From Synaphobranchus kaupii (taxonomy: Eukaryota > Chordata > Actinopteri > Anguilliformes > Synaphobranchidae): a DNA stretch of 64,000 bases. Under the pieces are notes generated by a model. It searched no databases. It was not told the DNA's origin and worked only from the letters and a program-made list of their open reading frames with translations. The stretch is from NCBI GenBank assembly GCA_029718625.1, contig CM056385.1, positions 23,929,276 through 23,993,275 on the forward strand, read 5' to 3'. Positions within the stretch are counted from its first letter, which is position 1; every line of letters begins with the position of its first letter. Below are positions 1 to 64,000 of the stretch, one piece after another. The position numbers and the translations under genes are program-made.

Positions 1-231
1 AGACTGATGGGCATTTTCATTCATCATCTTGCCCACCCATTTTTATCCAGCATGGTCATGACAAGTGAAACGTGTCACACTCAATTATCATCTCTCTGTG
101 CAATAGGGAGAGGGAGAGGGAGGGAAAGAGAAGCAAAAGAAACAATATGAGACCACAGCATGCACATAAGCATCCTGATGAACCCCCATGTGTATGCAAA
201 GTAAAGCATGTTTATATTTGTATTCCACACT

Positions 232-290
232 ACAATTCCTGATATTCTGTAAATTGCCCTAGATAAGGCATCTGCCAGATAAATAAAAAA
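232..290 (+). repeat. LINE/SINE 3' tail-like fragment
   Basis: TGTAAATTGCCCTAGATAAG followed by GCATCTGCCAGATAAATAAA matches the frequent fish tail GGATAAGAGCATCTGCTAAATG with several changes. Confidence 0.45.
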
Positions 291-2577
291 GAACAGTGAA
301 TGCTTCTGGCAATGTTTGAATTTGCTCTGCTCAATTGTGTTATGGAAAACGATTCATTTGAACCAGGATACACAAATAAAGACAAGGGTCTCTACCCTGA
401 CGATCTTAGCGCATGGTCTAAAACGCATGGAACGAGTGCATTTAGGGCGTGTCCAACTACACTTTTGCTTGTTAGAGGGCGCATATTTTGAGCGCAAAGT
501 AAGGAGCAAGATTCAAATGGGCTGAACTTAGCCTCTTCATTAATAATAGGTGTGTTTTGGACGATACGTGCAATAAACCAATCAGTGTCATCCCCCATTC
601 CCTTTAAAAGCCACCTGCGTTTGCACCTTGGAGGATTGCTAATATAATGGCGGATTTAATAAGACTGCAAAAAGAGCGATTTATTGCTGCCGAGTGTGCA
701 CGGTTAAAGTGTGCGAGCAAGGAAGAGCCTATATAGATCAATATTATTCGGACTAACCATTATGTGTTTTGATATACACAATAATAATCTTAAACATTAG
801 GGTTTAACACCGGCATGGGTTCCTGGTAATTCCAGACCAAACTATTTCCCGTTTCCCAGAAATATAACAACGGAAAACAGGAAAGATTTTTCCATTAGCT
901 TACACTAGTGCTGTTATTTTAGAAAATATATGCGGTTTAATTTCGTTAAAAGCACCAGCAACAGCTGAGCATAAGCTACCAGAACTTGGCTTCCCTCTCA
1001 TCTTAGAAAACGCCAAATTAGCCTGCTTGTTTAACGTATTTCGTTTGATTACACAATGAAGCATTGTCAAACATCATTCCATGAGGCTGTTCTCACAGCA
1101 GTCAGATCACAATGAATTTCAGCTAGCAACATTCAAGCTTCATCCGAAGTTCATATTACGTGCATTCTAATATTGATTAGCCTAATAACATAATAGTATT
1201 ATTTTGCCTTAATACACTAAGGTATTGAGTATACTTTGCAACTACGATCAAGTTCGGAACCCATAGGGTTTCGCATATTTTCCTTTGTTTCATATTGTCC
1301 CGCAATTCCAGGGACAATGTGCATCTATTCCGGGAGGGAAAATGTTTTACTTTGGGGAAAAATATGAATCCCCATTTCACAATGTAATCTTGCTATTCTT
1401 ATGCATGTCTGTGCGCACCCCTGTGTGTGACGCATATTACTATTTTCATATTGCGCAGTTAAAATGTCGGGGAAGTGAGGATTAAGTTAAAATGCGTATT
1501 TCCTGATAATCCTGAATCCAGCAGTTCCAGCACTTAATGCCCTTGGTAAAATGACCAGCACTCTGAATAGGCCTACTGAATATAAGCAGTATCGCATGCT
1601 AAAACCCCTCACTACATTTAATTATATTTAATGGATCTAATTTAATAATCAGTAGCTACATAACTATATAAACTGCACCCCTAGTGGTTGAGACATATCC
1701 GTCTCAATTGCAGTATTCATGTTTGTCAGAAATTATAAACTACAGCTTTTAGAAAACCCCATAAATTTTGACGCAGTACCTATTGTTTAAAAGGGTAGCC
1801 GCTTGCAAAAACCTCAGCTTCTCCAGTTACACTGCAGTGCAATATAATAAGAGGGTGCTATTAATAACCCAAAGCACTTACGTGCAGTCTCTCGCCACAG
1901 CCACAGACTATCAATGCATAAAATTCACTGTTTATACACCCTAAGAAAATCATGTTCACATATAGAAACAATTATTTATTTTTTTTAAACGTTGTACAAA
2001 TGAGCATTCATCCTAGCTTACTGTAGCTAGCCTACTATATAGGTAGCTACTACAGTACCTGATGCACTTTCGGTTTAAAAGGCACCTAACTGTTTTCTCT
2101 AAAATCTCTCGTATAAATATGTTTAGGAAACCAAGTACTTACCAGTATATTCAACTACAGCTGTTTTCTGATTAACCCTGAAGAGTTTCTTGTTACATTT
2201 TGCCAAAGTCCCGTACAGTCCACATTACCACAGCGACCACCTATCGCACTTAGGGCTGAAATACGTCGCTGTTGTGTAAAAACACGCGCGGTTTTGTACG
2301 TTTTTTTTTTTTTTTTAACTTATTTAAATACATGGTTATTATGTATATACTGTGACTATTCTGAAATAAATGTATTCTGTTACAAATTTCTGAATGATAC
2401 AGCTTCTTCAATTCGAACTTTAAACCATGGATGTGCAGGGCTCCAAAAAATAACTACACTCAACTTCTCAGTGCCAACTGAACTTCCCAGACAGAGACAG
2501 AGAGAGCAACAGACAGTAATATATATACTGTATATATATATATATAAACACATAAAGAAAACATTCCGACAAATAAC

Positions 2578-2720
2578 ATTGAATCAACTGCGACATGACT
2601 TAAGACCAGGTTTGTGGTGGTCTTACAACCAACCCGCCCAGTTCACTTGCGATGGACGCAAGTACACTTGTTATTTAAACAACGTGAGCGCTGGACCCTA
2701 AAATGACACCTGTGTCGGTC
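2578..2720. repeat. Dispersed repeat, copy A
   Basis: It shares ACATGACTT, AGACCAGGTTT, CGCCCAGTTCACTTGC and CGTGAGCGCT in the same order and spacing with 22,378-22,570. This copy lacks an internal segment of about 60-90 bases. Class unknown; no coding capacity. Confidence 0.6.
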
Positions 2721-4349
2721 TATGAGAAAGCCATAGCAAAAGAAGGAGCCTCTTTAGAGCCCATTTCCATTGGCTGAAACTCAAAACCTTTTTCCTATTC
2801 AGCAACTGACGGCTTAGAGATTTCAAATGAGATTAGCACAAACGATTCCTCAGGGGGATAAAATAAATCCCCACTGTTCCAAATCCTTTACCTCCCCTCC
2901 AGACACGTCATATCACAAATTTCATAGTAATTATAATATTTAGTGATATCTTTGTAGTGGATTAAGATGGCAACGAAATCCACTGTGCCTCCACAGAGAA
3001 GGCTGTATAGTCCTCTGTCATACATCAGAAGGTCAAGTACTACTGTACATACAGAAACAGAGTGAGGGAGGAAGGGAGAGAGGCAGATGGGGTTTAAATA
3101 CAAGCATTATTGATTTCTTTTCTATTCACCCTAATTTGCTCTAATGAATGTGACTTTATCTAATCTGCTTTTGGTAAGGTGAACAGCACAAAAAAAATAA
3201 AAAAGAATTATAATTTTTTACTAATCCACACAACAGTGCTTATCACTACAAAATGCCTGACACCGTTTCTAAACTTACAGCAACTTTAATCAATTAACAT
3301 TTTACCATATCAACATCCATAGAGAATACCAAAGCATTCTGTGGATAACTGTGCTAAACTTAGTCACCTTGGCCCATTTAAAATCCACTGAAAAGCCAAC
3401 CGCCATCTTGAGGCTACCCATATGCAAAAGGTCTGTAAAAATCCTATAAAATCATATATGCCAGATACAAACCTTATAAAATAAATAGGTGGTAGAGAAC
3501 TAGCATTTACATTTCAGACTAAAATTAAATAATGTTCCCCAACATATATGGTACTCCCTATAAGAAACATTGAGAGTTTGTATAAGAATTGTATAGACAT
3601 ATAATACGGATCAACATATATTATTTTTTATAAAAACTTTGCAAGTATGATCATATATTATTTTTTACAGACCTTTTACATAAGGGTAAGAAAAAAAAGA
3701 TTCCTTTCCCATAAGAATAATAAAAATGAAGATTAAAGGGAAAAAAGCAAAAGGACGAAAGGCAAACGTCCAATCAAAACAGGATATTTTGGTGCGGCTA
3801 AAGGTGGCCACTTTCAGCGGAGCAGTGAGTGCACCCTGTGCAGTCCCAGAGCGAGAATGGTTCTTAGTTCATTGGGATCCTCCAATGATGAGTTACTGGC
3901 ACCATAAACCTTATAGTCCCGGGGGGACGGAACTCACTTTCTCCCAGTACTGCTGTATACAAGGTATGCAGCCTCCGAAGGAACATAGAAGTAAGGCCCC
4001 TTTCCTACAGCACGAGCACAAGACCAGAGCCTAAAGCGACTCACGGGAGTGCTGATCCAGACTATCGGTCTTGTGATGCAGGACTGGGGAGGGCCCCTGC
4101 GTCACGCGGTGAACAGACTGGAAAAGTAGGAACAGTTGAGGGTTTTAAGGAATTTCTTTAATTGAAAACTCACAAAAGAAAATACCCCATAATGGGGGGG
4201 AAACAAGAACTGAAATCTTTACCCAGAACAAAAGGCAGAATGTCCACAATAAAAAAAACTCCTAAGTACACCACAATCCACCAGCCAAAAACAGCCCTCC
4301 TCAGGTCTGGGGATGAGGCCTTTAAGTAGGGCATAATCAGTGGGCCCTC

Positions 4350-4390
4350 GGGAACAGCTGGCCGATTACACATCGGCCTCAGCTGTTCCC
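4350..4390. repeat. Imperfect palindrome, 17 bp arms
   Basis: GGGAACAGCTG-GCCGAT, loop TACAC, ATCGGC, a CT bulge, then CAGCTGTTCCC. All 17 pairs match apart from the 2-nt bulge. It lies in intergenic DNA 3.6 kb beyond the klhl13 poly(A) signal. Confidence 0.9.
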
Positions 4391-5769
4391 CTGCCCACGT
4401 CGCACCCGTGCTGCCCACCAGAGGGCGGCACAGTAAATCCATTCCCAGCGTCACAGTATTTATTTGCCATTTTGGTACTATTTTTTCATGTATGATAGGG
4501 GGGAAAATCCACACATGTACAGTGAACATTCAGCACGTAGGAATGGCCATTTGTTTTTCTTTTTTATTGAACATATTACAAAACAAACTGGCAGAGGATT
4601 ATATACACAACCATATAATCACCATATTGTATATACCCATTTGTGCAGCCCATGCAAATGTTCTTTATTACAAGGGACTAATCAAAGATGTTTATGTTTC
4701 ATCATCATCTATATTTGGCATGAATACATTTTTCATTAGATATTACTCACCTGCGCATCCATCATGCTCCACCTGCACGAATGGCATTCCAGGGTGCTGA
4801 CTGCTCACCGATTGGTTATGAGCTACTCTTCCCCCGAGTGGCTTTAGGTACCTTAATTTTGACTGGTGCATACGTGTGGATTTTTTCCCCATCGTGCATG
4901 GACAAATACTGCCAAAATGATTTGTGCGACAGCTTGAGATTTGTAGCTTGCAATTTGTAGTTTGAGATTAGTAAAACAGGATTTGTAGTTTTGCGATGCG
5001 TAAAACACGAGTGAATTCGCTCCATAAAACAACCCTGTGTTTATTTATGTCCATAATTAATGTAATTTAAAAATGTGTTTGGGGCGAACAAAATGTAGAG
5101 TTTATTTGAAGTAGTTCAACTGCCACTGTTAGCAACAAACAACTTTGGCCTTGTTGAATGCAGCTCTTATTCTTTCAAAGTATCAGGAGGCCCATCAACC
5201 TGAATTTCTGGCACTTGGTTATTCATGTTCTGATTTCTCGTGCTGTTTTCAAGGAGGCTTCTCAGCCTGCCTCTGGAAGAACAGGGTGGCGGCTCAGGAC
5301 AGCTTCGGCAGGGGTGTGGAGGGAGGCCGACGACTGAGCAGAGAGCCAGGTGCTGAGGAAGGACATTGGACAGGAGCAGCTGGCACAGGCCCTGTGTCAG
5401 CTCAACCAGATTTTCTAAAAAAGAAAGACACAGGATCACAGACAGGATGTGGACAGGATCCTAGCCAATGGGCGGTGCCTCTAGTGCAGCTCTGACTCTC
5501 ACCAGGCCACTTTTGTTAATCAGGCCAGACGGACTAGGTGAGTCACGACAGAGACACTTAGTGAAAAAAGCGCGAGAATGGTTTGTTACGGCCCTTTGAT
5601 TTCCTTTGAAGAAAAGGGGAATGAAAGGTTGATTGGAGGAGCAGGTCTGAGTGCAAGGGGGAGAGGGTGGGGGCCATTCCTTTAGTGTGAAGCAGGGACA
5701 CAGGGTTGTCCTCACAGCTCACAGGTCTGTGCAAAAAATTGCATCAGCATGTGACTCAACTGACACCCT

Positions 5770-5803
5770 CACCACCCCCCCCCCCCCCCCCAACCCCCCC
5801 CGC
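5770..5803. repeat. Poly-C tract
   Basis: Two C runs (about 18 and 8) are separated by AA. Length is likely uncertain in the assembly. Confidence 0.9.
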
Positions 5804-6047
5804 CCTCACTCTGGCATTGAGGGGCCAATTTCATTCCCACATTTATTTGCACACAGATTAAACTCAGGCTTTCACAGTCCCAAACAAACACCACAGCCAA
5901 GAACATTCACTGCAAACACCTTTTTCAGGTGTTTTGTTAAGAAAGATTTGAACAAAAAGATTTGATCAAGCTATGGAATGAAATAATACGGCACATTAGT
6001 AATGATGTTGATTGGGAGAACGGCCATATTCTGGATAAATGTGAATA

Positions 6048-7039
6048 CAGGGCCAGATTCAGAGTTGAGATAATCACGCACAAATGGGACTTACTCCTGA
6101 AATTCCGCGTAGCTTAAGCCATTTGTGATTCAGACATTTGACTTATCCGCTATTTTAAGCATCTCTCCAGTATATACACGTGCGGGGTGGAGATTTGATG
6201 AAAACGAGGCGTCTGCAAGATACGCGGATTCAGTTTTTTCACTGAACCAACTGTGCAACTTTGTTCAAAAAAAAAAAGGTGGTTTATGTCTAGCACCACC
6301 AATAGATGATTATGAAAAATACAGCATCTTTCGCATAAATGGATATTAGAATGAGTGCATGTTATTTGAACATAATATTGGTCTAATTTTCCTTTCTCTA
6401 GCCTACTTGCAATTATCAAAGAGCTGTCATAAAAAGAAAAATATGTAAAAGTACGGTTGACCGTCTATATCATAACCAGAGCAATATTAGATGGATTAAT
6501 TGATAGACAGTCAATTATCATTATGGATAATTTGCTTTGACAGAGAGACGACTGTGTTCAACCACCATACATGATTTCTTTTTTTTTTTTTTTTAAGTAA
6601 ATCCAACAATTTATTTGTTTACTTAATAATATTGCGTGCAACCACTGTCTGATTATTTGTTTGATTGTGTGATGGGTATATACCAGTCGTCAATATCTAG
6701 GAATTATTAATATGTTTACGGTCTTCCCCACCACCCAAGGGCAAATAGGATTCACAAAGGCAGGATTTTACAAAGGCAAATGCGGTTATTAAAGGCACTG
6801 ACACTGACACATTGAAAAGGCATACCCCCACAGGCATTATTTTAGTAGAACGCTGGCAACCCAGGGGGCAGGTACAAGAAACATGCCATTAGAATATCAT
6901 GCCCCGTGCCACCCGCATTTAGAGATAAGCAATCGCGGATCTCTAGTTAGAATACGACGTAGATCATCTCGCGTAAAAAAAGGCGCAGGAGAGGCACTTA
7001 AGCGCATGGCTTAAGTTGGCCATTTCTGAATTCGGCCCT
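6048..7039. repeat. Possible TIR-bounded element
   Basis: AGGGCCAGATTCAGA at the left and the inverse of AGGGCCGAATTCAGA at the right bound about 990 bp. GCTTAAG and CCATTT words recur near both ends. No clear target duplication or transposase is seen. Confidence 0.35.
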
Positions 7040-7927
7040 AAGTTCTTAGGCCGAGTTGGCTATCATGTTGGGAAAATTAAATAATATCACAGCACTGAAA
7101 AATTATACCATCATGATTTTTTCATCTTGAATCCCTTCTGTCTCCTAAACAAAATAGTAGTGAATATTCTAAAAAAAATGAGGCATTCATTTAAGTTAAT
7201 TCCCTTTTTTTATATTTAAAGGACGGGAGAAATGGCTACAGATGACAACAAAAACAAGACACATCAGTCTCGGACTGAGGATCTTTGGTTGATTAAATTA
7301 CGTTTTCAAAGTGAAGTCACACAAGATCTGAGACAAAGTGCCTGCATTCCCCACTGCCACATGTAATTGATGTTTTTGAACTGCAAACCATATGGTGCCA
7401 TTAAGGCCTGCTTAAGTACTGGCGCAGGTGCCAGACACGTCAAACTGACGCACAGATAAATAGAGAACTGTATTAAACCTGTGGTGTTTGTAACTATCAA
7501 TGCTCACTGTTGTACAATTTTCCAACACACCATTACTTACCTTCCCTGACAAAAAATAGAATATACTGCCAATGTACTGACACAAAATATGTTATCAAGT
7601 ATCTTATCTTAAGTATATGTTATTGTAGTATCTTATGTTATCACAAAAGATACTACAATACTTCACAACGTATAACCAAATATATGCTTTCAGATATTGA
7701 AAACATTTTTTTTAAATACACTGCCGTGAAAGGTATCATTTTACAAAAAGTGCACATATTTACAATCTGTTGAAGCATTTTCCATTTTTGTAAGGGTTTA
7801 CCTTTTCAAAGTATTGCTCTTCATCCTAAGGTTTTCCAAAACAGAAACATGTCAGATATAGGGTTTACATTTGCACGGTGGATAGACCAAAAAGTACAAG
7901 TACTGTGCAAACTGCTGCCAGCGCATT

Positions 7928-7933
7928 TTTATT
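7928..7933 (-). terminator. Candidate poly(A) signal AATAAA of klhl13
   Basis: The reverse complement reads AATAAA. It is the first such hexamer downstream of the klhl13 stop codon that I found, about 780 bases away, a normal 3' UTR length. Confidence 0.5.
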
Positions 7934-8686
7934 CATTACCCAGTTAAACCGTTACAGTCTCACAATGAGATTGTCACATGTCAAGCTGGGCGAACTGTTA
8001 CTTTGGACATTGAGTAGGACAGACAAAGGTGTTTCATATTTATCACATGGTTGAATCAACAAGGAGACATTTGAATTTTCAGGAATTCAGTCACTGAACA
8101 TTGAAAAAAACGCTTTTTCAAAATCTTACAAAATTTAGAAAATACCATTTCATTAATGGTTAATACCAACTGCAGAAAAAAAAACTTTTTGGAGGAAGTG
8201 GGGTGCCAGCCATCCCCTGAGATGAAACCATTTTTATCCCTTTCTGTGAGTTAATAGCCTTAACCCCTGTTGCAGATGTAGTGTAAAGAAATCTACCTTT
8301 GCACAAATAACTGATATTGTCAATATCCACCCAATCCTCAATTGTCAAATAAAACCTCAAAAAGACACCGGGCATAAACTTTAAAGACATCGGGTAAAAA
8401 AAAATTAATTTCCAAATTGCCTTTCTATGTCATGAAGTATTCCTGCCAAAAAAAGTAATTAAGTTGCAAAAAAAAACTGTATCTATGGTGTTCTTTTTAC
8501 CATAAAGGCTTTTTGAAAGTGTCAGTAGTTGTCATCAAATGAGTACAAACTGAAGGCCAGCCTAACAGCCATGTATAAACAGTCTACTAAGCAAGGAATT
8601 GTGGGGATGCACAGGTGTAGTCCAAACAGGAAGTGCAAACAGTATCTTGGGGAGGGAAGGGAGGGAAAGGAAGAGAGGTAAGGGGG

Positions 8687-8707
8687 AGGGGGGGTTGAGC
8701 CCCCCCT
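8687..8707 (-). promoter_or_regulatory. GC hairpin 6 nt after the klhl13 stop codon
   Basis: On the transcript strand this reads A, seven G, loop CTCAA, seven C, T: a perfect 8-bp stem with a 5-nt loop starting 6 nt past the TGA. It may affect termination or mRNA stability, or be a chance product of homopolymer runs. The structure is seen directly; the function is inferred. Confidence 0.4.
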
Positions 8708-8713
8708 CCTCTC

Positions 8714-60996
<52,283 letters not shown>

Positions 60997-61019
60997 ACCC
61001 TCGCCAAAGCCCCACTCCA

Positions 61020-63254
61020 CTGTAAGACACAAGGTGGTCAACATAATTAGACAGACGAGCGCACACAGAAAACAACTAATGCACTTAATTACTGTCATTT
61101 GCTTAAGCAACACCTTAACCAAGGATGACTTTCAATCAAATTGTAAAATATACATTCTATGCCCAACTGCTCACTCGCACAACATTTATAAATCTGCAGC
61201 ATAGTCACAGTCATACCTAAAAAAATCCTTCATTGTGGGAATTATGGAAAACTTAAGAAATGGGATCCTGTGTTACAGAAACTAGTGTGTTATTCCTTTA
61301 TGATGTATTTTGTTAGTGTAATTTTGCAAGTTTGAGAACTTCTTGTTTGCAGTGTGCCGGTGGATCCACATTCATAAACTCATTAGGCTAAGTATTCCTA
61401 CACCATAATATATTTGGTGTATTAATTATTATTACTGTAACCTCTTACCCGTAACTTATATAACTGCATTTCTATGTACAATACAAAGCCCAATTTTGGG
61501 ACAGTACATTTTCCCAAAACATGCAGAAGAATCAATCTTGCAGATAAGGCAAACTGAGATCAATACCCACCCACAAAATACCCATCTATCACCCTTTTTT
61601 AGTCTGATTACATTGTGTGACTTGGAATAACGTTATTCCATTATTGCCACTTATTTGAGTCAACAGTAATTTAGGTAAGGAAAGAGAAAAATCAAAGGAA
61701 AAATGTAAACTTAAAAAAAAAGTGATCTTAATATGATTGGTGGGACAATCTTCCTCAGGTTTTAAGTTATCTGCTATAAGCATTTTTCATCTTTCAAATC
61801 TATAAATAACTTTTTTTTTAAACTCAGCACTGATGTGGAAGAGATTTTGTAAGCCAAGAATCTTGTAAGGTATGGACGTATGTTGTGGCAAAAAATTCAC
61901 GGATTAAAATGACTTGAAAACTATGTTTTATCATGATTTCTGGGTGAAACTGTCTGGGTCAGTTAGAATACAATCTTGAGTTAATGACAGATGTTGAAAA
62001 TAAGAAAGATGGACATTGTTGGCTGTGGTTACTGGTTATTTGGTTGTTCGGGCCATGCGTCTAGCGCCACCATCAGCATTTTTAAAGGGCTGGTTCTCCT
62101 ACGCCGTGTGACGTAGTCAGGAAAGATGCGACTGGGCCTAAATCGCCTCAACGACCTATAGTATAACTTCTGACAAAAAGATAATACTACCGAAACCTAG
62201 TTCTAACTACAACACTTCAAAGGTCAAATGAGTGCATGGACCTGCGAGGCAGTATTTGCGCTATTAAGCTATTAAATAGCTTATATAGCTAACACTAACG
62301 TTACTCAGAATTACAAAATGAAGACAGTGTCAGTCCCAAATCAGGAGCTAACGTAAATGAAGAAGTTAAGTTAACTTCTCAAACTAACATTACCCGTGTA
62401 ACGCCACACAAGTTATAGCATGGGAACCGTAAAACAGGAAGTAACTAATAGTTACCTACAGTCTCTACAAAACGTGCGTTCTTAAGCAGCTTGTATGTGA
62501 GATTATCTTTCAGCACCTATGTTAACAGTATAGCTAACCAGTCCCGAAAATCAACCGTTCTCTTGCTTGCCAAGCTAGGCAGCTAAGCTTCAATGCAGTT
62601 CCACCAAAGCCCACACAGGTAGCCAGTTTGGCCACTGGGCATTCATACAGTAGCTTAGGTTAGCAAGTTAGCTAAACAGTACATAAGACAGGAATACGAA
62701 ATCAGTGAGTTTTCCGAGAACCATTGCAATCAATTTAAATAAGGCGGCAAAGGTTTGCTTGCCAGTGTAATTTACTCGTGATTACGTGGAACTTCTCAAA
62801 GTTACCTGACTTGACGATTTAATGTTACTGCACTACGTACGGTAGTAAAGACTGCTTGCTAACTAGCAAGCCGGCTAAAGCCGTCCATATACAAACGGCT
62901 GTTTCCTTCGTTGCTATCTAGCTACCAACGCTATGTCAGAGTGTCTTCGTTTCAGAACAAAATTTAGCTACCTAAATATATTGCTAAATAATTCTATAGA
63001 TTTCAGTTAACTAGAAGCTACAACATCAAATTGCCATAGTTGCGAACTAGCATGCCAAATTGCATCAACTTCGCCTAACGTTAGCTAATGAAAGGATTTG
63101 TTGAAACGTCAAAACATGTAGACGTTCGTTACATAACGTTTTTACACGTGCTAGCTAATCGCTTTGTCAAAATATGGGACCTCTCAACTCTATCGATCTA
63201 AAACTGCAGCTTTAAATTTAGTCGAAATCACATTACAATGGTTAAATTTCATAC
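61020..63254 (-). other. klhl13 intron 1
   Basis: A 2.2-kb segment between the proposed non-coding exon 1 and the start-codon exon. It is AT-rich with no repeat or gene recognised. Its identity as an intron depends on exon 1 being right. Confidence 0.5.
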
Positions 63255-63400
63255 CTGCCACTATCGGAGCCGCTCTTATTGTCCTCCCTTTACACTCATG
63301 GATATCATTGGCTAGGTCTGCCCCGTCCGTTTCTACGGTAAGGAACTCCAGCGTCAGCGTCCAAGCCTCAGTCAATGTCACAATATAGGAAAATCAGAGA
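63255..63400 (-). other. klhl13: klhl13 exon 1, 5' UTR (5' end approximate)
   Basis: A donor (GGCAG then gtatga) ends at 63,255. The sequence above it keeps the klhl13 frame open back to a TGA at 63,396-63,394 but has no in-frame ATG, so it is read as 5' UTR. Splicing it to 61,019 keeps the frame through GTG GCA GTG GAG to the ATG at 60,996. An ETS-like motif sits just upstream. The transcription start is not visible and is placed near 63.4 kb by inference. Confidence 0.5.
63276..63308 (-). promoter_or_regulatory. Upstream ORF in the klhl13 5' UTR
   Basis: ATG at 63,308-63,306, with another ATG three codons on, opens a 10-codon reading frame ending in TAA at 63,278-63,276. It lies in a different frame from klhl13 and wholly inside exon 1. 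Such short uORFs usually lower translation of the main ORF. It holds only if exon 1 is real. Confidence 0.4.
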
Positions 63401-63410
63401 TACCGACCTA

Positions 63411-63420
63411 AACTTCCGTT
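63411..63420 (-). promoter_or_regulatory. ETS-like GGAAGT site near the presumed klhl13 promoter
   Basis: The reverse strand reads AACGGAAGTT, close to the ETS core common at TATA-less vertebrate promoters. No TATA box is seen at a suitable distance. Its position about 155 bases upstream of the exon 1 donor fits a promoter-proximal site. Confidence 0.3.
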
Positions 63421-63809
63421 AAAACATCTAATGCGCAAATTTGGAATGTATAAAGTTATTTTAGCCATTCTCTTGCGAAATATATAAAAGAAGTAAACGA
63501 ATGGGGTTAATGACAGTTGAATACAAATGATAAAACTAATAGGCTAGATCAACATTTTTAAAAAACATTTCTCATTCATATTTATAAATACCTAGATATG
63601 TGCTGCCAAATCATGTAGCATAGACAAGACAGTTGGGAACAACTTATAGGCTATGAAATTGATATATGGTGCAAAATTAAATAATTTCATATATTTGTGT
63701 AACAGCTATTCATTCCAAAATTAAGGGAGAATAAGGCAACACATGGTCTCCACTGTAAAAACACGGACGATTTTTAGACAGATGAAGCAACTGTAGGCTA
63801 CTAGGCCTA
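63421..63809. other. Upstream flank of klhl13
   Basis: About 390 AT-rich bases lie between the presumed promoter and the Tc1 element at the window edge. No gene is seen. Confidence 0.5.
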
Positions 63810-64000
63810 CAGTTGAAGTCGGAAGTTTACATACACTTAGGTTGAAGTCATTAAAACTTATTTTTAACCACTCATGTGGATTTCATGTTAGCAAACTATA
63901 GTGTTGGAAAGTCAGTTACGACATCTACTTTGTGCATGACTAAGTAATTTCAGCAATTGTTTACAGATAAATTATTTTACTTTTAATTCACTATATCATA
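63810..64000 (+). mobile_element. Left end of a Sleeping Beauty-type Tc1 element (cut by window edge)
   Basis: After a TA dinucleotide the sequence begins CAGTTGAAGTCGGAAGTTTA, followed by CATACACTTAG. This is the outer direct repeat of the Sleeping Beauty/salmonid-type Tc1 terminal repeat as I know it, and the next 150 bases follow that family too. The inner repeat and the transposase would lie beyond 64,000. Confidence 0.9.

Larger units (their letters stand above)
1..7914. other. Intergenic DNA downstream of klhl13, no gene seen
   Basis: No open frame here has recognisable domains or convincing splice sites. The stretch holds a LINE-tail-like fragment (232-290), a poly-T tract (about 2,300-2,316), one copy of a dispersed repeat (2,578-2,720), an imperfect palindrome (4,350-4,390), a C-rich tract (5,770-5,803) and a possible TIR-bounded repeat (6,048-7,039). 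Confidence 0.7.
7915..8713 (-). other. klhl13: klhl13 3' UTR (extent inferred)
   Basis: The roughly 790 bases between the stop codon and the first AATAAA on this strand are taken as 3' UTR. Just after the stop is a GC-only hairpin (8,687-8,707), then a pyrimidine-rich tract. The distal part is AT-rich. The cleavage site is a guess, about 15 bases past the signal. No other gene is seen here. Confidence 0.55.

Noticed and set aside
4170..4529. 119-codon minus-strand frame
   Set aside because: No domain; it spans the palindrome region and probable repeat-derived DNA.
63190..63381. Separate small gene starting at GTG 63,381
   Set aside because: It has no ATG, and a good splice donor at 63,255 followed by in-frame joining to the klhl13 start exon explains the open frame better as 5' UTR.

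Overview
The window is vertebrate nuclear DNA, almost certainly from a ray-finned (teleost) fish. It holds widely spaced GT-AG exons, AT-rich introns, several fish-type Tc1/mariner copies (including the start of a Sleeping Beauty-like element), an L2-type LINE and many micro- and minisatellites. Species cannot be fixed from the sequence.

One protein-coding gene dominates, on the minus strand: a BTB-BACK-Kelch protein whose exon structure and protein match KLHL13 (KLHL9/KLHL13 family, CUL3 substrate adaptors). Seven coding exons (60,996-60,944; 26,041-25,903; 20,018-19,886; 18,952-18,756; 16,693-15,898; 13,497-13,384; 9,201-8,714) join in frame to 639 codons plus stop. A non-coding first exon ends at 63,255, with the promoter near 63.4 kb, and a poly(A) signal lies at 7,928-7,933. 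All exon phases agree and six Kelch GG doublets are present, so the gene looks intact.

Layout by region. 1-7.9 kb: intergenic, downstream of klhl13, with repeat fragments. 7.9-9.2 kb: 3' UTR and last coding exon. 9.2-26 kb: exons 3-7, with a deleted Tc1 element (10.9-11.4 kb), a 45-bp minisatellite (11.5-11.95 kb) and a THAP-carrying long-TIR element with TTAA target duplication (17.16-18.48 kb). 26-60.9 kb: a 35-kb intron holding a roughly 63-bp minisatellite (29.5-30.3 kb), a (GT)n tract, a deletion derivative of the THAP element (33.7-34.3 kb), a nested transposon (37.2-37.9 kb), a near-complete Tc1 copy (38.0-39.5 kb), a hAT-like MITE (41.5-41.9 kb), two LINE remnants (49.8-50.3 and 54.8-56.6 kb), a hAT-like element inside a minisatellite (57.3-58.0 kb) and a degenerate Tc1 copy (59.1-60.7 kb). 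61-63.4 kb: first intron, 5' exon and promoter. 63.8-64 kb: left end of a Sleeping Beauty-type Tc1 element, cut by the window edge.

No second host gene, tRNA, rRNA or CRISPR could be supported. I found no unmistakably new biological system. The most interesting items are the THAP/TTAA transposon pair, a candidate frame-shifting cassette exon at 32.4 kb, a strong hairpin just after the klhl13 stop codon with an open frame behind it, a perfect 20-bp palindrome at 22.9 kb and the hAT insertion inside a minisatellite.
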